A DNA stretch of 64,000 nucleotides from JANLTX01 sp049840835 (GTDB lineage: Bacteria > Armatimonadota > Armatimonadia > Armatimonadales > Armatimonadaceae). Where the stretch lies: assembly GCA_049840835.1 (NCBI GenBank), contig JASGJG010000012.1, positions 1 to 64,000 on the forward strand, written 5' to 3'. Each line of letters begins with the position of its first letter. Position 1 is the first letter of the stretch. The notes beneath the pieces were generated by a model that was given only the letters and a program-made list of their open reading frames with translations, ran no database searches and was not told where the DNA came from. A program made the translations under genes and the position numbers. Below are positions 40,264 to 49,124 of this stretch, one piece after another.

Positions 40264-41259
40264 ATGGAACGCCGTAACACCTCGCTGATTAAGTCCAGCT
40301 CTGAAGCACGAAATATCCCTGTTGTTCGTTGGCTGATGCCGACAGCACTCCTATCTTTCTTTTTCATGGTCGGGTGCGGCGGTGGGGACGGGGATGGCGG
40401 TGATCCCGCCAAAGAAGTCCGGCCTGTTATTCGAAGCGCCGGTGTCAGTGAAGCGACCAATACTCTTTTTATTCAGGGCGAGCACTTCGCCCCTGACGAT
40501 AAACAGCACCAGGTTTTCGTGGATGGTCTTGACATGACGGCTCAGACGCTCTGGACGGACAGTCAGCTCACGGTAAAGGGTCTGCCCATATCGGGGAAAG
40601 GTTCTCATGGAGATATCCAGGTGGTAACCCATGGCGTTTTCTATAGCAGAGCGGTTCAGCTCACTGAGTGGCACGGCAAGATAACGGTTACAGGCAGAGA
40701 CTTGCTGAACTATGTTGGCGAGCAGACGGTGGGAACGTATAACGTGCACTGGCGAGCCAGCCTCAATGGGATTTTTTCTCAAAAGAGCAATGGGGCGCAG
40801 AGTGCAAAGGATAGTACCTGCACTGCGGACGCTTCCGGAGTATTCAACGGGCCTGACTACGTGGAGACTATTTCTCGGGCAGGCGACCCCAGTATTCCTG
40901 TCTCCTTCCTCAATCCCAGTCAGATAGATCGCTTTTTCGATGCCAGTGTCACGTTTGACCTCTCTCATGCGGGCAGCGGAACCGAGGCGGATCCTATAGA
41001 TCCTGCCAGATACACGCTGGCACTCAACTGCACGGCAAAGGATCAGACGGGTATCAACGCGATTAAGGTTTCTAAGTCCAATGGAGCCATAGACACCTAC
41101 ACGAAATTCCTGGTCAATACAGGAATCACCGAGGCGATTCCCGGTCACCTGGATGACAAATTTAATATCAAGACAGGGTCATGGACCTCCAGTGATGGGA
41201 GTACTACAGTGACCTGGGAGGACATGCCAGCCACAAGTCCTCCCGATTTCTCCCCGTAG
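40264..41259 (+). CDS. lipoprotein with IPT/TIG-like domain
   Basis: The 331-residue protein has a long lipoprotein signal with lipobox (FFMVGC), then a Gly/Asp spacer (GGGDGDGGDP). An IPT/TIG-type Ig fold follows (RPVIRSAGVSEATNTLFIQGEHF to QLTVKGLPISGKGSHGDIQVV, about residues 45-130). The remaining 200 residues are beta-rich with no recognised family (NYVGEQTVGTYNVHWRASLN). It should be anchored in the envelope. The start at 40264 is supported by the signal peptide and the nearby -10 box; longer readings overlap the GNAT gene. It is convergent with the M16 protease gene. Confidence 0.78.
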   Translation: MERRNTSLIKSSSEARNIPVVRWLMPTALLSFFFMVGCGGGDGDGGDPAKEVRPVIRSAGVSEATNTLFIQGEHFAPDDKQHQVFVDGLDMTAQTLWTDSQLTVKGLPISGKGSHGDIQVVTHGVFYSRAVQLTEWHGKITVTGRDLLNYVGEQTVGTYNVHWRASLNGIFSQKSNGAQSAKDSTCTADASGVFNGPDYVETISRAGDPSIPVSFLNPSQIDRFFDASVTFDLSHAGSGTEADPIDPARYTLALNCTAKDQTGINAIKVSKSNGAIDTYTKFLVNTGITEAIPGHLDDKFNIKTGSWTSSDGSTTVTWEDMPATSPPDFSP

Positions 41260-41264
41260 GTTGG

Positions 41265-43979
41265 CTATCTCAGCGTAGGGCTTTCCAGGTTCAGTTTGGC
41301 GCGGGGAATGACTTCTACTCGGCCCAGGCGGCGCTTGAGGTCCGGCAGAAACTTCTTGGCATCGCCCACAATCACTACCGTGGCATAGGTTGCCGCCAGT
41401 TTCTGGGCGGCGAAACGCGGTACATCTGTAGGACCGATGTTGCGGGCCCGCTCGGCGAAGAGCTGCACTTCGGAGAGCTTCAGGCGCGGCCCGAGCAGAG
41501 CGGCGAATGTATCCGCAATGCCGTTGGTGGTTTCCAGCCCACGCAGGTAGGGACCGATTAGAGCTGATTTACGGGCGGCCAACTCCAGCTCATCGGGCTT
41601 TTCCGTGGCCAGGCGCGCCAGCTCATCTAAGAAGAGCTGTGCTACTTCGCCCGCGCTCTCGTGTTTGGTCTGGCAAGCGGCCAGCAACGGACCTACTCCT
41701 ATTCCACCGGAGATACTGCTGCCCGCGCCATAAGACAGGCCGCGCTTGATACGGACCTCTATGTTCAGCCGGGAGCTATAACCGCCGCCATAAAGGCTGT
41801 TCGCCACCTGACCCGCTGCCCAGAGTGGGTCAGGGCGAGCGAGCGCCGGACGAGCCAGGGTGACCGCGCTCTGCCCCATCTTGGGATCGTCTATCACAAT
41901 GACATGGCGCTCCGTAGGACGCAGAGGGAAGCGAGGGCGCTTCGGTGGAGCGGCGGCAGGGCGCTTCCACTTAGAGAAGTGCTTTTCAGCCAGTTCCTGC
42001 GCCTGGGTGTGGGTAAAGTCGCCACAGAGTACCAGGGCGGCATTGTCCGGGCGATAGTGAGTGCGGTGGTAACGCACCACATCGTCCCGGCGGATTCGCT
42101 TCAGGGTGTCCGGCAGGCCATCGGTGGGGCGACCATAGGGTGAATCGCCATACAGTCGTCGAAGGATAGCGAGCCGTGCCAGCGCGTTCGGGCTTTCTAG
42201 CCCTACCGTTCGCTCATCCACAGCCTCGGTGCGGCGGCGGACGACCTCGGCGTTGGCAAACGCCGGGTTCATCAGTACATCGGCCAGAAGTTCCAGGGCA
42301 TCGTCGGCGTGGAGCATGGCAACATTGAGCGCCGCGAAGCTGGTCTCGCGCCCTGCCCCAGTGTCTATTTGCGTACCTAGCGCCTCGATATCCTGCGCCA
42401 GCTCGGTGGCGCTCCTAGTTCGGGTGCCACGAGTTAGCAGACTGGCGGTGAGCGAAGCTTCTCCGTCTTTACGTACCGGGTCGCTGGCTCCACCGGAGAG
42501 CACCATCATGCGTGCGGTAAACAGACCGGTACCGGGGCGCGGAATCGTGATGATTCGCAGGCCATTATTGAACGCTCGCACAACTGGCGTAGGCACCACC
42601 ACGGGGCGTGTGGGTGCTGGTGCCGGTGGACGCGTGGGAGTGATGTCTGCCGGAGTTTTCTCCGGCGTTACTGTGGGGCGAACCGCGCTGGCATCTATGC
42701 TAGAAGGGCCTGTTGTGTAGCGCACGCTGACCCGGTTGTTCCCGTTCAGGTACTTCACGGCTACTCGCTGCACATCGGCGGCAGTGACAGCCATAAGGCG
42801 CTGAAGTGCGGTGTTGGCACGGCGTACATCGCCTTCGTTCACAGAAGCTTCGCCCAATGCGAACGCCTTGCCCTCAGGAGTCTCGCGGCTCTGCAGTAGC
42901 GCAGTGAGCAGGCGAGCCTTGGCACGGGCTAGCTCAGCAGCAGTAGGTGGGAGCTGCCGAATCTTGTCTAGCTCCGCGAGAGTGGCTCGCTCCAGGGCAT
43001 CTAAAGACTTGCCACCAGCTGCAGTAGCCCGCACGGTTAGTAGTCCGGCATCGGCGCGCAGGTCTGCGCCGGTAGATGCGTCGGAGGCAAGCTGCTGCGT
43101 ATAGACCAAACTCTGGTGGAACCGGGCGGACTCCCCACCGGAGAGAATGGCATCCAGCACCTTGAGGGCATCCGCATCCGGATGTGCCGCCGGGGGAGTC
43201 AGGTAGCTCATGGCCACCGCAGGCAGAGGTACGTTTGGCGAGGTCTCACTATAGCGTCGCTCTCGGGTACGGGTAGGCTCGCGCACGGTCACGCGGGGGA
43301 TATCCGGCTCCGGGCGGGGAATCGGCGCGAAGTACTTCTCTACCCAGCTCTCCAGCGAGTCTTTATCGTAAGCCCCGGCCACAATCAGCGTCGCGTTGTC
43401 AGGGCGGTAGAACGTTTTATAGAACTCCCGCACGTCTTCCAGAGTGGCGGCGTTCAGCTCTTTGATGTTTCCAATAGTGGGCCGTTGATACGGATGCACA
43501 GCCCAGGAGCGCCGCTCGATGGCGTCGTCCAGCAGGCCATAGGGATCGGCCAGCACGCTCTGGCGGTACTCTTCTTTCACCACATCGCGCTCAGACGCGA
43601 AGTTACTGGCATCTACCTGAAGATTGGCCATGCGGTCGGCTTCAGCCCAGAGTAGGCGCTCTAAATGATTGGCAGGCACGGTTTCGTGGTAGACCGTGGC
43701 ATCTGCGGTAGTGAAGGCATTGTTCTCGCCACCCACATCTTCGGTGAGGCGGTCCAGCATCTCATCGCGCATGTGCAGTGTGCGCTTGAACATCAGGTGC
43801 TCAAAGAGGTGCGCGAACCCGGAGCGCCCTGCGGGATCGTCTTTGCTCCCTACCCGATACCAGACCTGAATCGCCACCGAAGAGACCTGGGAATCTGGCA
43901 CGGCCAGAACTTTCAAGCCATTATCCAGAGTCCAGGTCCGGAACACAATGGGCGGTACCTGCAATGTTTCGTCTTGCAT
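41265..43979 (-). CDS. two-domain M16 (pitrilysin-type) metallopeptidase
   Basis: The 904-residue protein contains two M16 halves. The N-terminal half (about 10-440) has the inverted zinc motif HLFEH near residue 55 (GFAHLFEHLMF) and the third-ligand region RDVVKEEYRQS. The C-terminal half (about 470-890) keeps the fold (LNVAMLHADDALELLADVLMNPAF, DNAALVLCGDFT) but lacks HxxEH, as in processing-peptidase-like partners. A Pro/Thr linker joins them. No signal peptide is seen at the start (MQDETLQVPPIVFRTWTLDNGLKV). The enzyme degrades small peptides. It stands alone in its transcription unit. Confidence 0.92.
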   Translation of the reverse strand: MQDETLQVPPIVFRTWTLDNGLKVLAVPDSQVSSVAIQVWYRVGSKDDPAGRSGFAHLFEHLMFKRTLHMRDEMLDRLTEDVGGENNAFTTADATVYHETVPANHLERLLWAEADRMANLQVDASNFASERDVVKEEYRQSVLADPYGLLDDAIERRSWAVHPYQRPTIGNIKELNAATLEDVREFYKTFYRPDNATLIVAGAYDKDSLESWVEKYFAPIPRPEPDIPRVTVREPTRTRERRYSETSPNVPLPAVAMSYLTPPAAHPDADALKVLDAILSGGESARFHQSLVYTQQLASDASTGADLRADAGLLTVRATAAGGKSLDALERATLAELDKIRQLPPTAAELARAKARLLTALLQSRETPEGKAFALGEASVNEGDVRRANTALQRLMAVTAADVQRVAVKYLNGNNRVSVRYTTGPSSIDASAVRPTVTPEKTPADITPTRPPAPAPTRPVVVPTPVVRAFNNGLRIITIPRPGTGLFTARMMVLSGGASDPVRKDGEASLTASLLTRGTRTRSATELAQDIEALGTQIDTGAGRETSFAALNVAMLHADDALELLADVLMNPAFANAEVVRRRTEAVDERTVGLESPNALARLAILRRLYGDSPYGRPTDGLPDTLKRIRRDDVVRYHRTHYRPDNAALVLCGDFTHTQAQELAEKHFSKWKRPAAAPPKRPRFPLRPTERHVIVIDDPKMGQSAVTLARPALARPDPLWAAGQVANSLYGGGYSSRLNIEVRIKRGLSYGAGSSISGGIGVGPLLAACQTKHESAGEVAQLFLDELARLATEKPDELELAARKSALIGPYLRGLETTNGIADTFAALLGPRLKLSEVQLFAERARNIGPTDVPRFAAQKLAATYATVVIVGDAKKFLPDLKRRLGRVEVIPRAKLNLESPTLR

Positions 43980-44044
43980 AAGGAAATTATAGTCGATGTT
44001 TAATCTTTAATCTGCCTGGGAATGCTGATATCTGGAGGCAGAAA

Positions 44045-45856
44045 ATGCGAATCTCAAAGCGGATCACACTATCCGCACTGGGGCTGGCCATACTGGGAGC
44101 AAGCGCAGGGGCGCAAAACCCACCAGCACAGCCCAAGATTAAAATGCTCGATGGCGTTCAGATACAACGCCTCAAGATAAAACCGACGTTGGAAGTCGCT
44201 ACCAGACTGGTGGCGACCAAGTTCAACCCGAGAATCTCTGTCAATACAGCGACTTCGGGGCGGGGATCGGACGCGAACCTGAAAGCGGCACCGACCGTGG
44301 AAGAGTTTATCGACCGACTCCCGGAGTGGGGGAAAATCTACCCCAAAAAGAACGATACCGATGTAAAAGGTAAAGTGCAGTCTAGCAAAGAGAAGGGAGG
44401 TGACGGCAAGATGTATGATGTCACCAAAACCCCTTACTCTATTACTACTACTCCGGAAGAAATTGTTGCGTTCCAGCCTATCAATGGGTTCTGGCTCGGC
44501 AGCATGATTCAGGAGCGCGGCATCGTAGAAGGTATCGGGAGCTTCACCGAAGTTCCTGTGGAGGCAGTCAAGCGCCCCCGCATCAAAATCACCAGTGACC
44601 TCCTGATGCCGAACAACGTAGAAACGGTGAATAACCCCTCGTCCTCATCGGCGCAGCAGGCAGTGGGAAACCTGATCAGTCGCGCGGTGCAGGCCAAGGT
44701 GAAATCGGGCAGCTCGATCAGCTACAAGATGACCGATAGTTTCACCGATGAGCAAACCGCTATGTCGCTGGGACTGGATGCGCACTACATGGGCGCTTCG
44801 GTGAAGGCATCGCTAAGTTCAACCAACACGGCTACCCGCCACTCTATCAGCGCCGTGTTCATTGAAAAAGCGTTCACGGTCAAGGCAGACTTCGAGGGTC
44901 GTAGCGGCGCGGCAGCGTTCTTCAACAATCAGTTCACCATGGACGATGCCCGCAAGCTGGTGGATCGTGGGCAGGTCACGGTAGACAACATGCCTGCGTA
45001 CTTGGCCTCAATCACCTATGGGCGAATGCTGGTCTTCACCATGACTGCCGATGCCAGCTCCTCGGATATCCGGGGCGCGATTCAGGCCTCCTACGATGCG
45101 ATTGTAGGCGGAGCGTCGGTCAGCGCGAAGTATTCCAACATTCTGAAAAGCGGTACGACCACCATTACGGTTACCAGTGTGGGCGGTCCTACCGATGCCA
45201 CCAGTGGGCTGATTAAGACAGGTAAACTGGGAGACTTCTTCAGCAAGAACGCGGCGCTGACAACCATGGTGCCAATCTCCTACACGGTGAATACCGTGCG
45301 TGAGAATCGCCTGGCCTCCATGGCACGTACCACAGAGTACACGGCAACCACCTACAACGCCAGTAATACGTTCTTTAAGTACAACGTGACGATGTACTGG
45401 AAGATCAATGATTCCGACGATGGCGCTTTCGATAACACGGTAGAGTGCTACGGCGAGATCCGCATCAATGGCGCCAAACGCTGGGCGAATCCGCGCAGCA
45501 ACTCGGATCAAATCTCGCGAGAATCCGGCCAGAATATCGACATCGGCGATGGCGACCTGGCAGGCGCTGGCGGCGGTAATCCGTTCAAGCTGACCTCGGA
45601 CTCCGCCGACCCGACTCGGTATCAGATTAGCGGATACCTCTATGATTCCGATAGTCTGAGCGGTGACGATGTGCTGCTAAACGTGGATAATCTTCCCATC
45701 AAACTGGAAGACCTCGCGGGTAAGGGCACCATTACCTACAACCTGTCGGACATCTTGAAAGCGAAGGTAAAGGCTGCCGGAGGCAATACCGCCGGTATCC
45801 CCACCCTGCGAACGCCCGCGGCTCTCTGCATTCGAGTAGACAAAGTCGCGAGCTAA
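44045..45856 (+). CDS. cholesterol-dependent-cytolysin-like (thiol-activated cytolysin family) secreted protein
   Basis: The 603-residue exported protein (signal peptide about 1-24, ending ASAGAQ) has the core of a thiol-activated cytolysin. Segments that match this family by eye are VEEFIDRLPEWGKIYP near 80, LGLDAHYMGASVKASLSSTN near 240 (membrane-inserting helices), PAYLASITYGRMLVFTM near 318, the glycine pair TVTSVGGPTD near 378 and VPISYTVNTVREN near 408. The cholesterol-binding undecapeptide (ECTGLAWEWWR in classical members) is missing. Residues about 445-603 form a different beta-rich domain with Asp-rich turns (KINDSDDGAFDN, YDSDSLSGDD) that might bind calcium. A clear ribosome site, GGAGG, stands six bases ahead of the ATG. 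It would be a pore-former with a non-cholesterol target. This is family inference. Confidence 0.8.
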   Translation: MRISKRITLSALGLAILGASAGAQNPPAQPKIKMLDGVQIQRLKIKPTLEVATRLVATKFNPRISVNTATSGRGSDANLKAAPTVEEFIDRLPEWGKIYPKKNDTDVKGKVQSSKEKGGDGKMYDVTKTPYSITTTPEEIVAFQPINGFWLGSMIQERGIVEGIGSFTEVPVEAVKRPRIKITSDLLMPNNVETVNNPSSSSAQQAVGNLISRAVQAKVKSGSSISYKMTDSFTDEQTAMSLGLDAHYMGASVKASLSSTNTATRHSISAVFIEKAFTVKADFEGRSGAAAFFNNQFTMDDARKLVDRGQVTVDNMPAYLASITYGRMLVFTMTADASSSDIRGAIQASYDAIVGGASVSAKYSNILKSGTTTITVTSVGGPTDATSGLIKTGKLGDFFSKNAALTTMVPISYTVNTVRENRLASMARTTEYTATTYNASNTFFKYNVTMYWKINDSDDGAFDNTVECYGEIRINGAKRWANPRSNSDQISRESGQNIDIGDGDLAGAGGGNPFKLTSDSADPTRYQISGYLYDSDSLSGDDVLLNVDNLPIKLEDLAGKGTITYNLSDILKAKVKAAGGNTAGIPTLRTPAALCIRVDKVAS

Positions 45857-45870
45857 TACGTCTCCCCGCC

Positions 45871-45898
45871 ACGAAGCAGCACTACAATGCCGCTTCGT
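45871..45898. repeat. 28-base palindromic intergenic element, copy 2
   Basis: Second copy, with arms ACGAAGC and GCTTCGT and the centre GCACTACAATGC. It follows the cytolysin-like gene by 14 bases. The stem extends to CCACGAAGC/GCTTCGTGG at 45869-45900. Confidence 0.6.
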
Positions 45899-45902
45899 GG
45901 CC

Positions 45903-45980
45903 CCTCCCCTTTTTCAAGGGAGGAATGTTGATATCAAGGCAGTACTGCTTCCCCCCTCTCCTTACAAGGAGAGGGGTTTT
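45903..45980 (+). terminator. double hairpin terminator after the cytolysin-like gene
   Basis: CCTCCC at 45903-45908 pairs with GGGAGG at 45918-45923. Then CCCCTCTCCTT at 45953-45963 pairs exactly with 45966-45976 and is followed by TTTTCTTT. The second hairpin is a textbook rho-independent terminator for the plus-strand gene. Confidence 0.75.
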
Positions 45981-45982
45981 CT

Positions 45983-47056
45983 TTATCCCTTGCGGCGTGC
46001 GAAGTCGGTCAGCAGGTCCGCCAGTGCCTGGCAGCCTTCTTCCGGGAAGGCATTGTAGATACTGGCGCGGAATCCGCCCACATTGCGGTGGCCCTTCAGC
46101 CCATCCATACCGCTCTGCTGTGCCTCTACTAAGAGCTCTTTCTCTAGCCGCTCATCGGCCATACGCCAGGTAACGTTCATCCAGGACCGATGACTGGTCT
46201 CTGCAATACAGGGCTGATACGTATCTGGCGCGGCATCTAGCGCAGTATAGATGACTCCTGCTTTGCGAGCATTACGTGCGGCTACCGTGGCAACGCCGCC
46301 CTCGGATTTGATCCAGCGCAATACCCGACTTAGCACAAAAATTGGAAAGACTGGCGGTGTGTTGTACAGCGAGTCTTTTGCCACCTGAGTCTTATAAGAG
46401 AGCATAGGCGGCATGTCTTTCTTGGCAGTCTCTAAGAAGCTCTTTCGAATCACCACTGCCGTAACCCCTGCAGCCCCGGCGTTCTTCTGCGCCCCGAAGT
46501 AGAGCAGGTCGAACCTGGAATGGTCACGCTCCGCCCCAAAGATATCGCTGGAAGCATCGGCTATCAGCGCTGCTTCTCCTACGCCTGGTAGAGCCCCATG
46601 CATCTGGGTGCCCTCTATGGTGTTGTTCGTAGTCAGGTGCACATAGTGCGCCTGCCCCGAGAGGCTGATCTCTGGCAGGCGGTCGGTGGCCTGACCCGCG
46701 ACATGCACGGTTCCAAAGCGCCGAGCATCTTCGGCGGCCTTGGCGCCCCACTCTCCCCCAATAATATAATCCGCGGTCTGCCCGGACTCTAAGAAGTTCA
46801 TGGGTACCATAGCGAACTGCAAGCTGGCCCCACCGCCCAACAGCGCCACGGAGAACTCATCGGCAGATAGCCCGAGCACCTCTAAGACCCCGGAAAGCGC
46901 CTCAGCATGAATAGGGTCGTAGTGTTTTCCTCGGTGAGATAGCTCCAGCAGCGACATGCCACTGCCATCGTACTCACGCACCGCTTCCGCGGCTTCCTCT
47001 AAAACAGAGACCGGCAGAATGGCCGGTCCAGCAGAAAAGTTATAGATTCGGTTCAT
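45983..47056 (-). CDS. serC: phosphoserine aminotransferase
   Basis: From the ATG at 47056 the protein has 357 residues (MNRIYNFSAGPAILPVSVLEEA), the usual SerC length. The family start NFSAGPA, the cofactor lysine in FGAQKNAGAAGVT near residue 192, HRSWMNVTWR and the C-terminal GLKGHRNVGGFRASIYNA all agree. The enzyme turns 3-phosphohydroxypyruvate into phosphoserine with glutamate, in serine synthesis, and the related step for vitamin B6. A longer reading frame upstream runs through a palindromic element and is not coding. The gene stands alone here; serA and serB are not in the window. Confidence 0.95.
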   Translation of the reverse strand: MNRIYNFSAGPAILPVSVLEEAAEAVREYDGSGMSLLELSHRGKHYDPIHAEALSGVLEVLGLSADEFSVALLGGGASLQFAMVPMNFLESGQTADYIIGGEWGAKAAEDARRFGTVHVAGQATDRLPEISLSGQAHYVHLTTNNTIEGTQMHGALPGVGEAALIADASSDIFGAERDHSRFDLLYFGAQKNAGAAGVTAVVIRKSFLETAKKDMPPMLSYKTQVAKDSLYNTPPVFPIFVLSRVLRWIKSEGGVATVAARNARKAGVIYTALDAAPDTYQPCIAETSHRSWMNVTWRMADERLEKELLVEAQQSGMDGLKGHRNVGGFRASIYNAFPEEGCQALADLLTDFARRKG

Positions 47057-47073
47057 AGTGGTCTGGTTGGTAT

Positions 47074-47197
47074 CCCTCACCCGGCTCGCAAGCTCGCCAC
47101 CCTCTCCCATAGTAAACCTGCTTCGCAGGTGGGAGAGAGGTAAAGCCCAGCGTAGCGGCACTATAATGCCGCTACGCGGCGGGCTGGGGGATGAGGG
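47074..47197. repeat. composite palindromic element with 28-base palindrome copy 3
   Basis: The serC leader is filled with nested inverted repeats. CCCTCA (47074) mirrors TGAGGG (47192-47197), CCTCTCCCA mirrors TGGGAGAGAGG, and ACCTGC-TTC-GCAGGT makes a tight hairpin. The third 28-base palindrome lies at 47150-47177, with perfect 11-base arms and the loop CTATAA. It lies between the deacetylase gene and serC. Confidence 0.6.
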
Positions 47198-47200
47198 AAA

Positions 47201-49009
47201 CTACCTGTCGTATTCCTTGGTAGAGGTCTTCTGGCCGAACTCATTCGGTCCCTTTACCTGGACACTGCGTTTCATCAGCTCGCTCATAGTCACGGCAGAG
47301 TAGCCTCGTGCCTTCAGCCCGGCAACGATCAGCGGAATCGCCTCTACCGTAATCGGCGGGGCGTTGTGGAGAAGAATCACGGCCCCTGGCTTCAGGCGAT
47401 TCAGCACGAAGTCAGCCAGCTTCTCTGCAGTGGATGGGTAGGACTCGAACTTGAAACCGTCTACGGTCCAGTAGGCACCTGCCATGCCCAATGAGGCGGC
47501 GGCATCCGCAACGTGACTGTTGAAGTTCCCCCCCGGCGGACGGTAGAACAGCGGGCGCACCCCGGTTGCCTGATGAATCACTACAGACGTTCGGCAAAGC
47601 TCGCGCTGTACCTGGGCTGGGGTCAGATAGGTCAGGTTCGGGTGGGTGAAGCTATGGTTTGCGATTTCATGGCCATCGGCAATCATGCGGCGCAGCAGCT
47701 CCGGGCGCTTCTCTGCCTGGAAGCCCACCACGAAGAATGTGCCCTGGAGGTTGTTCTCTTTGAGCGCATCCAGCAGGGTCGGAGTCGTCGGCTTGGGGCC
47801 ATCATCAAAGGTCAGCGCGACGATTTTTTCATTCGTCTTCCCGCGCCAGACCGACCCGGCGTTCTCGGTATAGGAGTGGTGGTACTGCTTCAGGCTGGCA
47901 TAGGCCGCCTTGAAGTTCGGATCTATGGCTACTACAGCCTCGATATTATCAACCGCCTGCTTGCTGTCCCGGCGAGCCACAGCCCGCTCCACCAGCGCAA
48001 AGTGCGCAGCCTTGCGGCAAGGGCGGGGCCGCAGTAGTTCGGCGAGGCGCGCACGCAGGGTCTCGCGCTCGCTCTCATCCAGTCGATGCGATGGTGCTGC
48101 GTCTGCATTGCGCACCCGTACCGCACGTACTTGCTCTGCGATCTGGGAACCGTAGCTATCTAAGCAGACAGTCTTGACCGTGTAGATGCCGTTGGGGACT
48201 CGTGCGGTGTTCCAATCCACGGCAAAAGGCGGCGTATTGGTAGTGGCGTTCACCCCAGCCCCACTCACCACATGAGTCACCATCGTCGTCCCTACAGGCG
48301 GGTTTACAGGGGTCAGCGCGGCGACACCGGAGAGAACCAGGCCATTCGGCTCCGGAAGTGAGATAGCCTTGGCTAGCGGCGGTGCCCCCGCCTGCGATGG
48401 CAGCCAGCTCTCAAAGGTTAGATAGGCTGCAGGTAGCTCGGCATACGTGGTCCATACCCGCCGCGCCAGGAGAGCCTTCATGAGCTTCTCTCCTCGGTTG
48501 GGATCGCCCCCACGCAGAGCGGCGAACGCCGCAATTTCTAACTTCAGCGGGTCGGACTCTTTTTCATCGACCTCGGCGGTAGCCACACGCACAGCGGCGG
48601 CCTCACCACCCAGAAGCCGCAGATAGAGCCGCAGCACTTTCAGGGTAGCGGTGTATTTTCGAGCTTCATCTGGCTTGCGCTCCTGAAGCGCCACCAGAGC
48701 CATACCGGTCTGTGCAAGCTCATCCGTGGGGTAGTTCTCCAACACGTGTGTAAACGCGCGCCGGGCCATAATCGTGTTGCCGATATGCAGCGAGAGCGCC
48801 CCCAATGTCAGCAGGCCGCACGGCTCGTTTCGGTCGATGGCCAAGGCGCGGGTCAGAGGCTCACGCGCCAGAGTATGCTGTCCCTCTTCCATGCGCTGCA
48901 CGCTCGCCCTCAGCGCCGAGGCATAGGCAGGCGAGTTCTCCCAATGGGCGAATGCAGGGGCTGCAACGACCAGGGAGAGAGCGGCTAAAACGAGGGAGGA
49001 GCGACGCAT
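47201..49009 (-). CDS. exported polysaccharide deacetylase with N-terminal TPR-like region
   Basis: The 602-residue protein has a signal peptide (MRRSSLVLAALSLVVAAPAFA). A helical TPR-like region follows (about 30-190, with LTLGALSLHIGNTIMARRAFTHVLENYP). Then come an Ig-like beta segment (about 215-300, ending in RVPNGIYTVKTVCLDSYG) and a C-terminal NodB deacetylase domain (about 390-590). The catalytic residues lie in VALTFDDGPKP near 399, HSFTHP near 451 and YRPPGGNFN near 490, and HNAPPITV ends the site. Such enzymes remove N-acetyl groups from peptidoglycan or another glycan in the envelope. A TACAAT box ten bases before the ATG suggests a leaderless mRNA. Confidence 0.9.
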   Translation of the reverse strand: MRRSSLVLAALSLVVAAPAFAHWENSPAYASALRASVQRMEEGQHTLAREPLTRALAIDRNEPCGLLTLGALSLHIGNTIMARRAFTHVLENYPTDELAQTGMALVALQERKPDEARKYTATLKVLRLYLRLLGGEAAAVRVATAEVDEKESDPLKLEIAAFAALRGGDPNRGEKLMKALLARRVWTTYAELPAAYLTFESWLPSQAGAPPLAKAISLPEPNGLVLSGVAALTPVNPPVGTTMVTHVVSGAGVNATTNTPPFAVDWNTARVPNGIYTVKTVCLDSYGSQIAEQVRAVRVRNADAAPSHRLDESERETLRARLAELLRPRPCRKAAHFALVERAVARRDSKQAVDNIEAVVAIDPNFKAAYASLKQYHHSYTENAGSVWRGKTNEKIVALTFDDGPKPTTPTLLDALKENNLQGTFFVVGFQAEKRPELLRRMIADGHEIANHSFTHPNLTYLTPAQVQRELCRTSVVIHQATGVRPLFYRPPGGNFNSHVADAAASLGMAGAYWTVDGFKFESYPSTAEKLADFVLNRLKPGAVILLHNAPPITVEAIPLIVAGLKARGYSAVTMSELMKRSVQVKGPNEFGQKTSTKEYDR

Positions 49010-49019
49010 AACACCGGCA

Positions 49020-49025
49020 ATTGTA
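49020..49025 (-). promoter_or_regulatory. putative -10 box (TACAAT) of the deacetylase gene
   Basis: TACAAT on the minus strand ends ten bases before the ATG at 49009. No ribosome site lies between. Confidence 0.35.
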
Positions 49026-49124
49026 TCACTTCAATGTCAATGGGAATGGCGCTTAATTATTAGCTTCTCTGTATCTCGTGCGCGAGGTTAGTTCAGGTTT
49101 GGGTCTGTGAAGGGAGCTCGAAGC

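Noticed and set aside
40351..41148. 265-codon open frame on the minus strand opposite the TIG lipoprotein
   Set aside because: The plus-strand gene has a good signal peptide, a lipobox and a TIG domain. The minus frame is Arg/Gly-rich and shows no family features.
45008..45511. 167-codon minus-strand frame opposite the cytolysin-like gene
   Set aside because: No signal, domain or ribosome site; the plus-strand product has strong family matches along this stretch.
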